Source: Hyella sp964606015 (GTDB lineage Bacteria > Cyanobacteriota > Cyanobacteriia > Cyanobacteriales > Xenococcaceae). Taken from it: a stretch of DNA of 18,733 nucleotides. The notes under the pieces are model-generated. The model saw only the letters and a program-made list of their open reading frames with translations. It was not told the origin of the DNA and made no database searches. Both the position numbers and the translations under genes were made by a program. Where the stretch lies: positions 1 to 18,733 of the forward strand of contig CAZSEZ010000058.1 of assembly GCA_964606015.1 (NCBI GenBank), in the 5' to 3' direction. Within the stretch, counting starts at the first letter, position 1. The number at the start of each line of letters is the position of its first letter. Positions 10,128-17,613 of this stretch are shown here, one piece after another.

Positions 10128-12395
10128 TTATTCTTCTTCGCTAACGCTACTGTCTTCATTATCATTAGCGCCATTAATCGTTACTAGATCTATTTGTTGA
10201 CGGTAGTAGTCTACGCTTTTCACTTTTACCTCTACGCGATCTCCTAAACGATATTGGGTACCAAATTTACGGCCACGTAGACAGCTTTCGCGAGCACGAT
10301 ATTCATACCAATCGTCTTTGAGGGAACTAACATGAACTAAACCTTCAACCAAGAGATCTTCGATTTCTACAAAGAAGCCATAGGATTGTACCCCTACAAT
10401 TAAGCCTTCAAATATCTTGCCAGTGCGCTCTTTCATTTTTTCGGCTTTTTTGAGTCCTTGGAGGTCCTTTTCCGCATCCTCGGCGATTTTCTCGCGATCA
10501 TTGAGCCTAGGGAGCATGGCGTAAATTTCATTAGCAATTTGCTCGTGCATTGCTGGGGGCAAAACGTTCCAGTTGATTTCCCCAAAACAACTGCTGCTAT
10601 GTAGGTCTACTCCTGTTTTGGTTCTGGTAGTACGGCGATCGCGGCCTTCAGCAAAAACAGCCTTAAGAATACGTTGTACCATAAGGTCGATATATCTTCT
10701 TCCTGGGGAAATGCAGTGAGTATAGCCTGACTCGTATGCCAAACCAAAATGGGCGCCTGGGGTGGTTGTATATTTGATTGGTCTAAGAGTATTCTGCAAC
10801 AAATAGTTGAGAACTAAAGCTTCCTCTGAGTTAGCGAATTGCTGAGTTAGTAGCTGATAATCCTGGGAATTGACTACTTTTTCATCAGAATTTGCATCTA
10901 AGTCAGCATCTAAACCTAGGTTAGTACTTAGTTTGAGTAAGTCTTCAAGATCTCCTAAATCTGGCTGAGGTTGAATGCAATATACGCCAGGTACTCCCCA
11001 ATTTTGGATATAATCGGCAACCACTTTTCCTGCCAAAATAGTTAACTCAGTTAGCAATGCACTAATCGGTAACTCCGCAGAGGCAAGAATTGCGCCTAGC
11101 TTGCCTTCATCCTTACTAAGCGCGGTTATTTCGGGGGTTAGGATTTCAAACCCTCCTCTCTGTAGACGCTGAGCTTTAACTAGAGGGCTGAGGGTAAAAA
11201 ATAGATTATTGAGTAACTCAATAGCAGAGGCAAGTCTACGGGGTGCTTTATCTGGCTGGCCTAATAGAGATTGAGCCTCTTGGTAAGTAAAAAAGTGATC
11301 CACTGAAACAGCAGAAGAGTAGACTTTGGATTCAAGAATTGCGCCTTGAGGATCGATGGTGATCAAAACAGAGATGGTAAGACGGTTTTTCCCTGGCTTA
11401 AGGGAGCAAATATTACTAACCTGTTTGGGGAAAAGAGGAATTATCTTCTTGTGTAGATTGATGGCAGTACCCCGACGATGTGCAGTTCGGTCTAATAGGG
11501 TATCTGCTTCAATATAGTGGGCAACATCAGCAATATGAATTCCTAGCTCCCAATTGCCGTCTGTACTTTGTTCTAGAGATAGTGCATTTTCAATCCATCC
11601 TTCATCAGTTGATTCTAACTCCGAACCGATTGCTACTGTAAACTTATCTCTGAGATCAAGACGTTTTTTGATTTCTGTAGCCATTACCCTAGAGGGTAAA
11701 GCATCTGCTGCTGCAATTTGGTTGGGCTTGAACTCATGTGGTAGATCGTGTTTACAAGAAACAATATCAACATCAGAAGCATCCTCCGCATCGCTTCCTA
11801 GTACTTTTGCAACCTCTCCTAAAGGAGGATATTGAGCGATAGGGTAACGTAAAACAGATACATGCACTAAATGATCGATCGCTTCTTTGAGTCCTTCAGT
11901 TTTTTCAGCTAGGTCTAGTTCAAATAGTAAGCGGTCATCTAATGGGGTTGCTTTGTAGCCCTCCTCTGATTCAACTACAGTGGCTAATAATGAAGGATTA
12001 GCTCGCTCCAAAATCAATTTAACCTCTCCTTCAGGAGAACGCCGACGGCTACCTTCTTTAATCGTTTTGACTAAGACGCGATCTCCATTCCAGGCATTGC
12101 TAAGGTGACTTTCTCTGATGTAGATATCATCTGCTTCTTCATCGTCTTGGATAGCAAAGCAAAACCCTTTACTTGAACAACGTAGTTTGGCCTCGACCGT
12201 TCCTTCTTCTTCTAGTTTGCGATACTTGCCTCTTTCTTTTGTAATTACACTTGTACGTTCAAGAGCATCTAAGATAATATCCAGCTTTTCAATACTAGCT
12301 TGGTCTTCACAACCCAATTTTTTTTCGAGGTTTTTTCTCGCAACCAGCTTATCGTCCACAAACTGAGATAGTAACGTAGCGATTGAAAAATCCAT
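10128..12395 (-). CDS. zam: RNase II/R-family (RNB) protein, probable Zam, with degenerate catalytic site
   Basis: A 755-aa protein with RNase R/II layout: N-terminal helical region, OB/cold-shock-like segment (about 65-115), RNB domain (about 247-590) and C-terminal S1 domain (about 659-741), then an acidic tail. RNB landmarks are clear: GIHIADVAHY (285-294), PLFPKQVSNICSLKPGKNRL, and SPGRRYIDL (563-571). However the active-site segment, normally TID....(K/R)DxDDAxS with four metal-binding Asp, reads FTVAIGSELES, then TDEGWIENALS (263-273). All four Asp appear replaced, and the stacking Tyr after RGT is Asn. Exonuclease activity is therefore doubtful. Cyanobacteria have an RNB protein Zam, linked to acetazolamide resistance in Synechocystis, of about this length; the symbol rests on memory. 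ATG 12395 is chosen because AAAGGA lies 10 nt upstream. An upstream in-frame TTG at 12443 would add 16 residues but has no ribosome site. Divergent from the 244-aa gene. Confidence 0.75.
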   Translation of the reverse strand: MDFSIATLLSQFVDDKLVARKNLEKKLGCEDQASIEKLDIILDALERTSVITKERGKYRKLEEEGTVEAKLRCSSKGFCFAIQDDEEADDIYIRESHLSNAWNGDRVLVKTIKEGSRRRSPEGEVKLILERANPSLLATVVESEEGYKATPLDDRLLFELDLAEKTEGLKEAIDHLVHVSVLRYPIAQYPPLGEVAKVLGSDAEDASDVDIVSCKHDLPHEFKPNQIAAADALPSRVMATEIKKRLDLRDKFTVAIGSELESTDEGWIENALSLEQSTDGNWELGIHIADVAHYIEADTLLDRTAHRRGTAINLHKKIIPLFPKQVSNICSLKPGKNRLTISVLITIDPQGAILESKVYSSAVSVDHFFTYQEAQSLLGQPDKAPRRLASAIELLNNLFFTLSPLVKAQRLQRGGFEILTPEITALSKDEGKLGAILASAELPISALLTELTILAGKVVADYIQNWGVPGVYCIQPQPDLGDLEDLLKLSTNLGLDADLDANSDEKVVNSQDYQLLTQQFANSEEALVLNYLLQNTLRPIKYTTTPGAHFGLAYESGYTHCISPGRRYIDLMVQRILKAVFAEGRDRRTTRTKTGVDLHSSSCFGEINWNVLPPAMHEQIANEIYAMLPRLNDREKIAEDAEKDLQGLKKAEKMKERTGKIFEGLIVGVQSYGFFVEIEDLLVEGLVHVSSLKDDWYEYRARESCLRGRKFGTQYRLGDRVEVKVKSVDYYRQQIDLVTINGANDNEDSSVSEEE

Positions 12396-12480
12396 TAAAA
12401 CAATATCCTTTCTGGTTAGTAACAAATGTAACGGGTCTACCAAGATGTGAATTCGACAAAAATAGTCAAATGTAGCTTTT

Positions 12481-12503
12481 TTCTAGTAGAGGGAAAACTA
12501 GAA
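12481..12503 (-). promoter_or_regulatory. Hairpin in the upstream region of zam
   Basis: Perfect 7-bp stem TTCTAGT/ACTAGAA with a 9-nt loop, 86 bp before the zam ATG. On the minus strand the loop is pyrimidine-rich (TTTCCCTCT). It could be a 5'-UTR stem affecting stability or a binding site for a regulator. Function is not known. Confidence 0.35.
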
Positions 12504-12892
12504 TACTTCTTGCTTCTTGATCCTCTCTTGGCATGTGCTCCAGCTCAAAGTAGCCTTAGGCTGATTGCAGTTTATTAACTGTAAGTATCGGTCCTACTCA
12601 AATCGCAGTAGACTTCATAAGTAAGAGTAAGTTTAGTTTTCTGGTATGTAACTAATCACTTATTGCTTGCTAAGAGCGGCCCAATTGCTCTTTTGAGCAA
12701 AATTTATAGTCTGCTTCGAGTTAGGTTACACCAACAGTAGCTCAATCGCAATTACAGCGAATTAAGATCATGTTGTCATCGTATCTGGAGCGAATAACAA
12801 GGTAGCAAAGGTTTTGTAGTTATTGCAATTACAACAAAAGCTCTTGCTGGTCTTAACTTATATTTTAGATTTCTTCGCTCAATTGGCAAGTC

Positions 12893-12921
12893 TTTACTCT
12901 AGAGTAGTTTGTTAGTATATC
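12893..12921 (+). promoter_or_regulatory. Candidate promoter of the 244-aa gene, overlapped by a 12-bp palindrome
   Basis: A -35-like TTTACT (12893-12898), 17-bp spacer and -10-like TATATC (12916-12921), each four of six to consensus, about 37 bp before the ATG. The perfect palindrome TACTCTAGAGTA (12895-12906) sits across the -35 end and spacer, a usual operator position. Promoter match is modest. Confidence 0.35.
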
Positions 12922-12958
12922 AGTATTATATTTAGCTATCTGAATAAGTTTAATTTGT

Positions 12959-13693
12959 ATGTTGCAGCAATTTCATCGTTTCTACCCCCAAGGGAGTCTG
13001 GTTAGTGAGTTAATTGAGATTGATCGTGGCTTGTATATCGTGAAAGTCTCTGCGAAACAACAAGATTTGGTCTTAGGGACTGGATTGGCCGCAGCAAATA
13101 CAGTTGAAGCTGCAGAAGATCAGGCTAGAGAAAGAGCTCTTAGAGTTGTTAATTGTGACAATCACAATTCAGCTACCTCTCTACTTTCACCACAAAAGGA
13201 GCTGAATTCAGCTCCTCCAACTGCAGAGCAGTCTACTTTTGTCCCGAGTTCCTCTGTGGAAACTACTCTAGATCAAGTATCTGTTTCTGGTTCTCCCTTA
13301 GTATCTACTTCGGCAGTGACTTTAGAATCAGAACCTCTTGTTTCCTCTGTTAGTAACACCACAGTAAAACCAGAGATTCAAACTAATATATTTGACCAAC
13401 CTATTAGTTCCCCTGAATCGGTTCAACCTAGTGAAACTTCAACCGATGTTTTTGAACAGCCTGTGATCGCTAGTAATGAAGTAGCAGTTATGCCAGAAAC
13501 AAACACTAGTACTGTTGAATTTGATTTCAATGAAATTAAGCATCGTATTGATTTGGAGATGAAAAGGCTTAATTGGACTAAAGAGCAAGGTAGAGATTAT
13601 CTACTGGGTACCTATGGTAAGCGATCGCGTCTTCACCTTACCGATGACGAACTACTTGAGTTTCTTAGTCATATTGAAAGTCTTCCTGGCTAG
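12959..13693 (+). CDS. Conserved cyanobacterial protein of unknown function, two ordered ends and a Ser/Thr-rich linker
   Basis: The 244-aa product is not assigned a function. Residues 1-65 look folded: a short beta-rich part (GLYIVKVSAKQQDLVLGTGL) followed by a helix (ANTVEAAEDQARERALRVV). That alternation is reminiscent of small nucleic-acid-binding folds but is not a recognised match. Residues 66-187 are low in hydrophobics, rich in Ser, Thr, Pro, Glu and Val, and probably disordered, with an imperfect internal repeat (NIFDQPISS and DVFEQPVIAS). Residues 188-244 form a charged helical C-terminal domain with WTKEQGRDYLLGTYGKRSR (206-224) and LTDDELLEFLSHIE (227-240), a tail I recall from several cyanobacterial proteins. 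No signal peptide or membrane segment. No Shine-Dalgarno precedes the ATG, and the start is chosen because it opens the conserved N-terminus. A terminator follows, so it is probably transcribed alone. Confidence 0.75.
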   Translation: MLQQFHRFYPQGSLVSELIEIDRGLYIVKVSAKQQDLVLGTGLAAANTVEAAEDQARERALRVVNCDNHNSATSLLSPQKELNSAPPTAEQSTFVPSSSVETTLDQVSVSGSPLVSTSAVTLESEPLVSSVSNTTVKPEIQTNIFDQPISSPESVQPSETSTDVFEQPVIASNEVAVMPETNTSTVEFDFNEIKHRIDLEMKRLNWTKEQGRDYLLGTYGKRSRLHLTDDELLEFLSHIESLPG

Positions 13694-13742
13694 CTTGAGA
13701 GTTTATGGATGGATGAGTTGACATAGGTATAGAGAGTTATGG

Positions 13743-13784
13743 CTCAGAGATGTTGAACTTCTCCATCTCTGAGTTTGCTTTACG
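13743..13784 (+). terminator. Intrinsic terminator after the 244-aa gene
   Basis: Perfect 10-bp stem CTCAGAGATG (13743-13752) and CATCTCTGAG (13764-13773) around an 11-nt loop, followed by a T-rich stretch starting TTTGCTTT. It lies 49 bp after the stop and separates this gene from the next one, 125 bp further on. Confidence 0.8.
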
Positions 13785-13815
13785 TACTTTTGCTCATCTT
13801 TTTATACTTCTCATT

Positions 13816-13855
13816 TTGTGAAAAAATTGTGTAACAATTAGATAAAACGTAATAG
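13816..13855 (+). promoter_or_regulatory. Possible promoter region of the 112-aa gene
   Basis: After the terminator, an AT-rich stretch holds TTGTGA (13816-13821) and, 19 bp on, GATAAA (13841-13846); TTGTGT (13827-13832) with TAATAG (13850-13855) is an alternative. Both are weak matches. Some promoter is expected here because the upstream gene is terminated. Confidence 0.25.
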
Positions 13856-13898
13856 TTTTTGAATTTTGAGGAGCTTTGCTCGCAGCTAGGAGAAGCCT

Positions 13899-14237
13899 AT
13901 GTTACACCGCAAGATCGGTCAACTATATCAAAACGGTCATGAAGTTTGTATATTCTTGCGGGATCAACAAAGATGGATTGATAACGGCAAAATTGTCGAT
14001 TTTGAAGGTGATTTAGTAACAATTCGCTACGAAACAGAGGAGGACGAAGAACTATGTTCTTGGGAAGAAATGGTCAGACTAGAGAGTATTGGCTCAGTAA
14101 TGCGCAAGCTAGCTTCTGTACCTAAGTATAATTCTGATATAGCGATCGCAGAAGACTGTCCCGAAGCTGAACAAATTCATCCTCAAGCTTCAGAAAATGA
14201 GCAAATTCACCCCCAGTCACCTGAGAGTGATGGTTGA
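13899..14237 (+). CDS. Small conserved cyanobacterial protein (DUF6679-like)
   Basis: A 112-aa soluble acidic protein. Residues 1-75 match a cyanobacteria-restricted family that I recall as DUF6679, with HRKIGQLYQNGHEVCIFLRD, then RWIDNGKIVDFEGDLVTIRY, then the acidic EEDEELCSWEEMVRLESIG. The pattern of short beta strands (KIVDFEGDLVTIRYE) suggests a small beta-barrel, Sm- or SH3-like, but this is inference and no function is assigned. The C-terminal 30 residues are a tail with two tandem 10-residue units beginning EQIHPQ (91-96 and 101-106). Start is well supported: AGGAG (13888-13892) lies 6 nt before the ATG. It has its own upstream terminator and converges on tex, whose stop is 81 bp away. 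Confidence 0.75.
   Translation: MLHRKIGQLYQNGHEVCIFLRDQQRWIDNGKIVDFEGDLVTIRYETEEDEELCSWEEMVRLESIGSVMRKLASVPKYNSDIAIAEDCPEAEQIHPQASENEQIHPQSPESDG
14169..14228 (+). repeat. Tandem 30-bp in-frame repeat in the 112-aa gene
   Basis: Two adjacent 30-bp units (14169-14198 and 14199-14228) encode EQIHPQASEN and EQIHPQSPES. The DNA copies differ mainly at third positions, so this is a duplication old enough to have accumulated silent changes while the EQIHPQ part was kept. Confidence 0.7.
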
Positions 14238-14293
14238 TGCTAATTAGTAAGTAGCTAGTCCTAAATGTCAGTCAAAAGGTAGGTTCATAGTTG

Positions 14294-14320
14294 AGTTTGT
14301 TAAATTATTAACCACAAACT
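14294..14320. terminator. Weak hairpin between convergent genes
   Basis: AGTTTGTTAA pairs with TTAAC plus AAACT across an ATTA loop, with a small bulge, in the gap between the convergent 112-aa gene and tex. It overlaps the first base pairs of the tex stop. It is AT-rich and has no clear T-run on either strand, so it is only a possible bidirectional terminator. Confidence 0.3.
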
Positions 14321-16475
14321 AATCAACCATAGACAAACTAATACGACGGAGTTGTTGATTTACCTCCAAGATTGTAACCTTAACAATCTCTCCTACCTTG
14401 ACTACTTCATTGGGGTCGGAAACAAAGCGGTTGGATAGTTTCGAGATGTGGACTAAGCCATCTTGGTGAACTCCAATATCAACAAATGCACCAAAATTAA
14501 CTACATTGGTCACTACTCCCTCCAACTTCATTTCCGGTTTGAGATCAGAAATTTCTTCAACGCCTGCTTGGAACTTGGCGTATTTAAACTGTTCTCTGGG
14601 ATCGCGCCCTGGCTTTTTGAGTTCGACTACGAGGTCTTGCAGAGTTGGTATTCCAATCGTATTACTAACAAACTGTTGAAGATCCAGAGAATCTAGTTTT
14701 TGGCTTAGGTTATTTTCCTGATTTAATCGGGCTAAGTTGATCGCTGATGTTTGGACAATTTTTTGAACTGTAGTGTAGCTTTCAGGATGAACTGCCGTAT
14801 TATCTAGAGGATTATCACCGTTTCTGATACGTAAGAAACCTGCACATTGTTCGTAGGTCTTAGCTCCTAGCTTACTTACTTTTAGTAGTTGTTTCCTATT
14901 TGTAAATCTTCCTTCAATGTTGCGATAGTTGACTATATTATTGGCTATTACAGGAGTTATGCCTGAAACATATTTTAAAAGCTCAGCTGAAGCTGTATTA
15001 AGATCTATCCCGACATAATTTACACAGCTTTCCACTACCTCAGCCAGCTTTTGTTGAAGTAGTTTTTGATCTACATCGTGTTGATATTGCCCTACACCGA
15101 TTGATTTAGGATCGATTTTTACTAATTCAGCGAGTGGGTCTTGGAGTCTTCTGCCGATACTAATAGCTCCACGGACAGTAACATCAAGGTCGGGAAATTC
15201 TGTTCTGGCTACTTCGCTAGCAGAATAAATAGATGCCCCAGATTCGTTAACAATAACTTTGATCGGTTTAGAATCTAGGTTCTTAAGCACCTCAGTGATA
15301 AAACTGTCTGTTTCCCTAGAGGCTGTCCCATTACCGATCGCAATTAATTCAATTTTGTACTTAGTAATTAGTTCTTTGACCGTTTGAATTGATTGTTTCT
15401 GCTTGTCTTTACCTGAATGGGGAAAGATCGCTGTGTACTCTTTAAACTGTCCTGTTTTACCCAGAATTGCAATTTTACAACCGGTGCGAAAACCAGGATC
15501 GATTGCCATCGTAGTTTTCATACCCGCAGGAGCAGCCAATAGTAAATTACGTAAATTGGCTGCAAAGGTTTTGATGGATTCTTGATCGGCCTTTTGTTTA
15601 CAGTCTTTTCTAATTTCGCGAATCAAAGTTGGCTTGAGCAAACGATTAAAAGCATCGGTAATAACTTCTCTATAAAATTCCTTAACGTTAGTTATTTTGG
15701 TCTTGATTTCTCTATCTTCAAGCTTCTGGAGTAAAGCATTGCGATTAAAGTCGATATCTATAGTTAGAATTTTTTCCGCTTCCCCTCGATACAAGGCTAA
15801 AAGATGGTGGGGAGGCACTCTTCTAATCGGCTTTTGGTAATTGCGATACATTTCGTATTTGGTACTTCCTTCAGCAAACTCTTTATTTATCTTGGAGGTA
15901 AAAATACCGTTTTCAAATAGATATTGACGCAAGTAGGATCTAAGTTCTACTTTGTCTGCTATTTGCTCGGCAATAATATCTTTCGCTCCCGCTAAAGCTG
16001 CTTCTACGCTATTTATTTCTTGTTTCTGGTCAATATATTTCGCTGCTTCTTGCTTTAAAGATACCTTTGTAGAGTTGGGCTGATTGAGTGAGCTAATCCA
16101 TTGGGCTAACGCTTCTAATCCTTTTTCTTTAGCAATAGTTGCTCTGGTGCGTCTTTTGGGCTTGTAAGGTGCGTAAATATCTTCTAGAACTTTCTTATCT
16201 AAGCAACTACTGATTTTGTTGTGTAGATAAGGAGTCATTTTCCCTTGTACTTTAAGCGATTCAAGAATTGTTGTCTTGCGTTTATCTAACTCAGTAAAGT
16301 AACTAAAGCGATTATTAATAGTTCGTAATTGGACTTCATCCAGAGATCCTGTGATTTCTTTGCGATATCTAGCAATAAAAGGAATTGTTGCACCTTCTGT
16401 AATTAAAGAAATAACTCGTGATATTTGAGACTCAGAAACGTGGAGTTCTTCAGAAATTAGAAGAGGAATATTCAT
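14319..16475 (-). CDS. tex: Tex, S1-domain RNA-binding transcription accessory protein
   Basis: Cytosolic nucleic-acid-binding protein related to eukaryotic Spt6; Tex proteins contact RNA and RNA polymerase and influence gene expression and stress tolerance in other bacteria. The 718-aa product shows the family order: N-terminal Tex helical region with ATIPFIARYRKEITGSLDE (30-48) and LEDIYAPYKPKRRTRA (97-112); a YqgF/RNase H-like domain from AIDPGFRTGCKIAILG (324-339) with GNGTASRETDSF (381-392) and NESGASIYSASEVA (410-423); helix-hairpin-helix repeats in about 488-556 (LNTASAELLKYVSGI); and a C-terminal S1 domain (about 649-717, GVVTNVVNFGAFVDIG, QDGLVHISKL). Full length. The ATG at 16475 directly follows a TTG codon; ATG is preferred. 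No clear Shine-Dalgarno. It is convergent with the 112-aa gene and divergent from the membrane-protein gene. Confidence 0.93.
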   Translation of the reverse strand: MNIPLLISEELHVSESQISRVISLITEGATIPFIARYRKEITGSLDEVQLRTINNRFSYFTELDKRKTTILESLKVQGKMTPYLHNKISSCLDKKVLEDIYAPYKPKRRTRATIAKEKGLEALAQWISSLNQPNSTKVSLKQEAAKYIDQKQEINSVEAALAGAKDIIAEQIADKVELRSYLRQYLFENGIFTSKINKEFAEGSTKYEMYRNYQKPIRRVPPHHLLALYRGEAEKILTIDIDFNRNALLQKLEDREIKTKITNVKEFYREVITDAFNRLLKPTLIREIRKDCKQKADQESIKTFAANLRNLLLAAPAGMKTTMAIDPGFRTGCKIAILGKTGQFKEYTAIFPHSGKDKQKQSIQTVKELITKYKIELIAIGNGTASRETDSFITEVLKNLDSKPIKVIVNESGASIYSASEVARTEFPDLDVTVRGAISIGRRLQDPLAELVKIDPKSIGVGQYQHDVDQKLLQQKLAEVVESCVNYVGIDLNTASAELLKYVSGITPVIANNIVNYRNIEGRFTNRKQLLKVSKLGAKTYEQCAGFLRIRNGDNPLDNTAVHPESYTTVQKIVQTSAINLARLNQENNLSQKLDSLDLQQFVSNTIGIPTLQDLVVELKKPGRDPREQFKYAKFQAGVEEISDLKPEMKLEGVVTNVVNFGAFVDIGVHQDGLVHISKLSNRFVSDPNEVVKVGEIVKVTILEVNQQLRRISLSMVD

Positions 16476-16555
16476 CAAAATTTTATTAACTAAGAATTTA
16501 GAGTAAGAATAAGATAAAGATTTGACTAAATTAGGTTACATCTATCTTATGATGC

Positions 16556-16585
16556 TTGACTTCATCAAAAAGAAACACGTAACAT
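16556..16585 (+). promoter_or_regulatory. Candidate sigma70-type promoter of the membrane-protein gene
   Basis: TTGACT (16556-16561, five of six to consensus), an 18-bp spacer and TAACAT (16580-16585, four of six), about 55 bp before the ATG at 16641. It is the best promoter-like pair in this divergent gap. Confidence 0.45.
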
Positions 16586-16640
16586 ACTAATAATTATATT
16601 TTTTGCTTAACATTTTAATAAAAGATTAAGTTTTGGAAAC

Positions 16641-17522
16641 ATGACTTTAACATATCCAAGAGGTGAAGAAACTACTAAGAGTTATTACATTCCTTTAATG
16701 TATCTTCACAAAATTAAGCGACCTGGAGAGAATTACATCGTCAAGACTATTTTGATGGATGATCTATTAATTCTTTTGTTTGCTTTTGGTAACTTTAATG
16801 CTAGTTTTTCATCAAGTCTTAACATTTTACCGATCGCTTTGTTGACACTGTCATTTTGGTGTATTTACGACTATGGGTACTACGAAAATGATCTAGTTGC
16901 TGCAAAGTACGAGAAGGATCCTAAGCTTTCAGACAAATACTACAGTGAGTTGACCAAAGTAGTGTGGTGGCAACCCTGGTGTTGGGCTATCCTGTTTGCC
17001 GTTGTTGGTACGCTTACTCTGGGTGGTTTTGTTGAGTTAGACGCTTTGTTCCTCAATGCAGATGGGCTTAGCTCTATCCTTGCTCAGAGACTATCTTCTA
17101 GTCTACCGCTATGGCTGGGATTTCTTTTAGTTTCCAGATTTGTATTTTTTGTTTACAACTACGTCAATAAGCAGACTCGAATTTGGCTATATCCCTTACT
17201 GCAATTTAGTCGTTACTGTGGCTTAATGTTGCTGCTGCCGATAAATCTAGTTGGGATAAGTGCTATTCTTGGCCATGTTCTTGCTCGAAGTACTACGTAC
17301 GTTGTGTATCGTTTCGCGGGGGCTAATAACTGGCCCAAGTTTCAAGATCTGTTTTTACGTTGGTTACTGTTCGTTTTGATTTTGAGTACGACAGCATTTA
17401 CTCAATCTGCTCCTGAGTTGTTGTACAGTTGGCAAGCTCTCATCATAGGTGGTTGGTGGCTTTTCAAGTGTCGTAATGAAATTGTGGAGATTGTTAAGAG
17501 TGTCAAGCCAGTTTGGGATTAA
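16641..17522 (+). CDS. Polytopic membrane protein of unknown function
   Basis: A 293-aa protein with about six hydrophobic segments (near 41-56, 61-77, 113-133, 156-174, 192-212 and 238-275), separated by short polar loops and many Trp and Tyr residues, so it is an integral inner-membrane protein. The most distinctive motif is on the loop after the second segment: YGYYENDLVAAKYEKDP (78-94). This is loosely like the ND-containing loop of UbiA-type prenyltransferases, but the second and third Asp of that motif are missing (Ala and Glu instead), so UbiA membership is only a guess. A second charged stretch RFAGANNWPKFQD (224-236) precedes the last pair of segments. No enzyme motif is certain. The start ATG has only GGA nearby as a ribosome site. 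It is followed by a long hairpin and then an ABC permease gene. Confidence 0.7.
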   Translation: MTLTYPRGEETTKSYYIPLMYLHKIKRPGENYIVKTILMDDLLILLFAFGNFNASFSSSLNILPIALLTLSFWCIYDYGYYENDLVAAKYEKDPKLSDKYYSELTKVVWWQPWCWAILFAVVGTLTLGGFVELDALFLNADGLSSILAQRLSSSLPLWLGFLLVSRFVFFVYNYVNKQTRIWLYPLLQFSRYCGLMLLLPINLVGISAILGHVLARSTTYVVYRFAGANNWPKFQDLFLRWLLFVLILSTTAFTQSAPELLYSWQALIIGGWWLFKCRNEIVEIVKSVKPVWD

Positions 17523-17555
17523 TTTTAATTAGCTGGAAAAAGAAGTAATTGTTGG

Positions 17556-17613
17556 GCGGAAGGGTCAATCTTTAGCGATAATCTAGGGATTGACTCTTCC
17601 GCTTATTTGTTTT
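17556..17613 (+). terminator. Long hairpin with T-rich tail, abutting the permease start
   Basis: A 15-bp stem, GCGGAAGGGTCAATC (17556-17570) with GATTGACTCTTCCGC (17588-17602), one G-T pair, loop 17 nt, followed by TTATTTGTTTT. It looks like an intrinsic terminator for the membrane-protein gene. Only 11 nt separate the stem from the next ATG, so it would also be in, or cut off, the leader of the permease mRNA. Confidence 0.7.

Larger units (their letters stand above)
12396..12958. other. 563 bp divergent intergenic region with several small hairpins
   Basis: This gap separates the minus-strand zam start from the plus-strand 244-aa gene and must hold both promoters. No convincing ORF, tRNA or known RNA was recognised. 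Short dyads seen: TTCTAGT/ACTAGAA (12481-12503), AGCCT-T-AGGCT (12552-12562), CAGTT-TATT-AACTG (12568-12581), AAGAGC/GCTCTT (12672-12692) overlapping TTGCTC/GAGCAA (12685-12700), the palindrome TACTCTAGAGTA (12895-12906), and the direct repeat GCAATTACA (12748-12756, 12825-12833). The density of stems leaves room for a long structured leader or a small RNA, but this is inference. Confidence 0.5.

Noticed and set aside
12396..12443. Upstream TTG extension of the RNB protein by 16 residues
   Set aside because: No ribosome site before the TTG, whereas the ATG at 12395 has AAAGGA 10 nt upstream and gives the expected family N-terminus.
12661..12760. Possible tRNA or tmRNA in the divergent gap
   Set aside because: No T-loop GTTCGA-type motif, no acceptor stem pairing and no tag-peptide frame were found; only short hairpins.
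12815..12838. GTA...TAC dyad resembling an NtcA site
   Set aside because: The spacing is 11 rather than the 8 bases of the NtcA consensus.
16511..16548. AAGATA/TATCTT inverted repeat between tex and the membrane-protein gene
   Set aside because: Six A-T-rich base pairs with a long loop in AT-rich DNA; likely chance.
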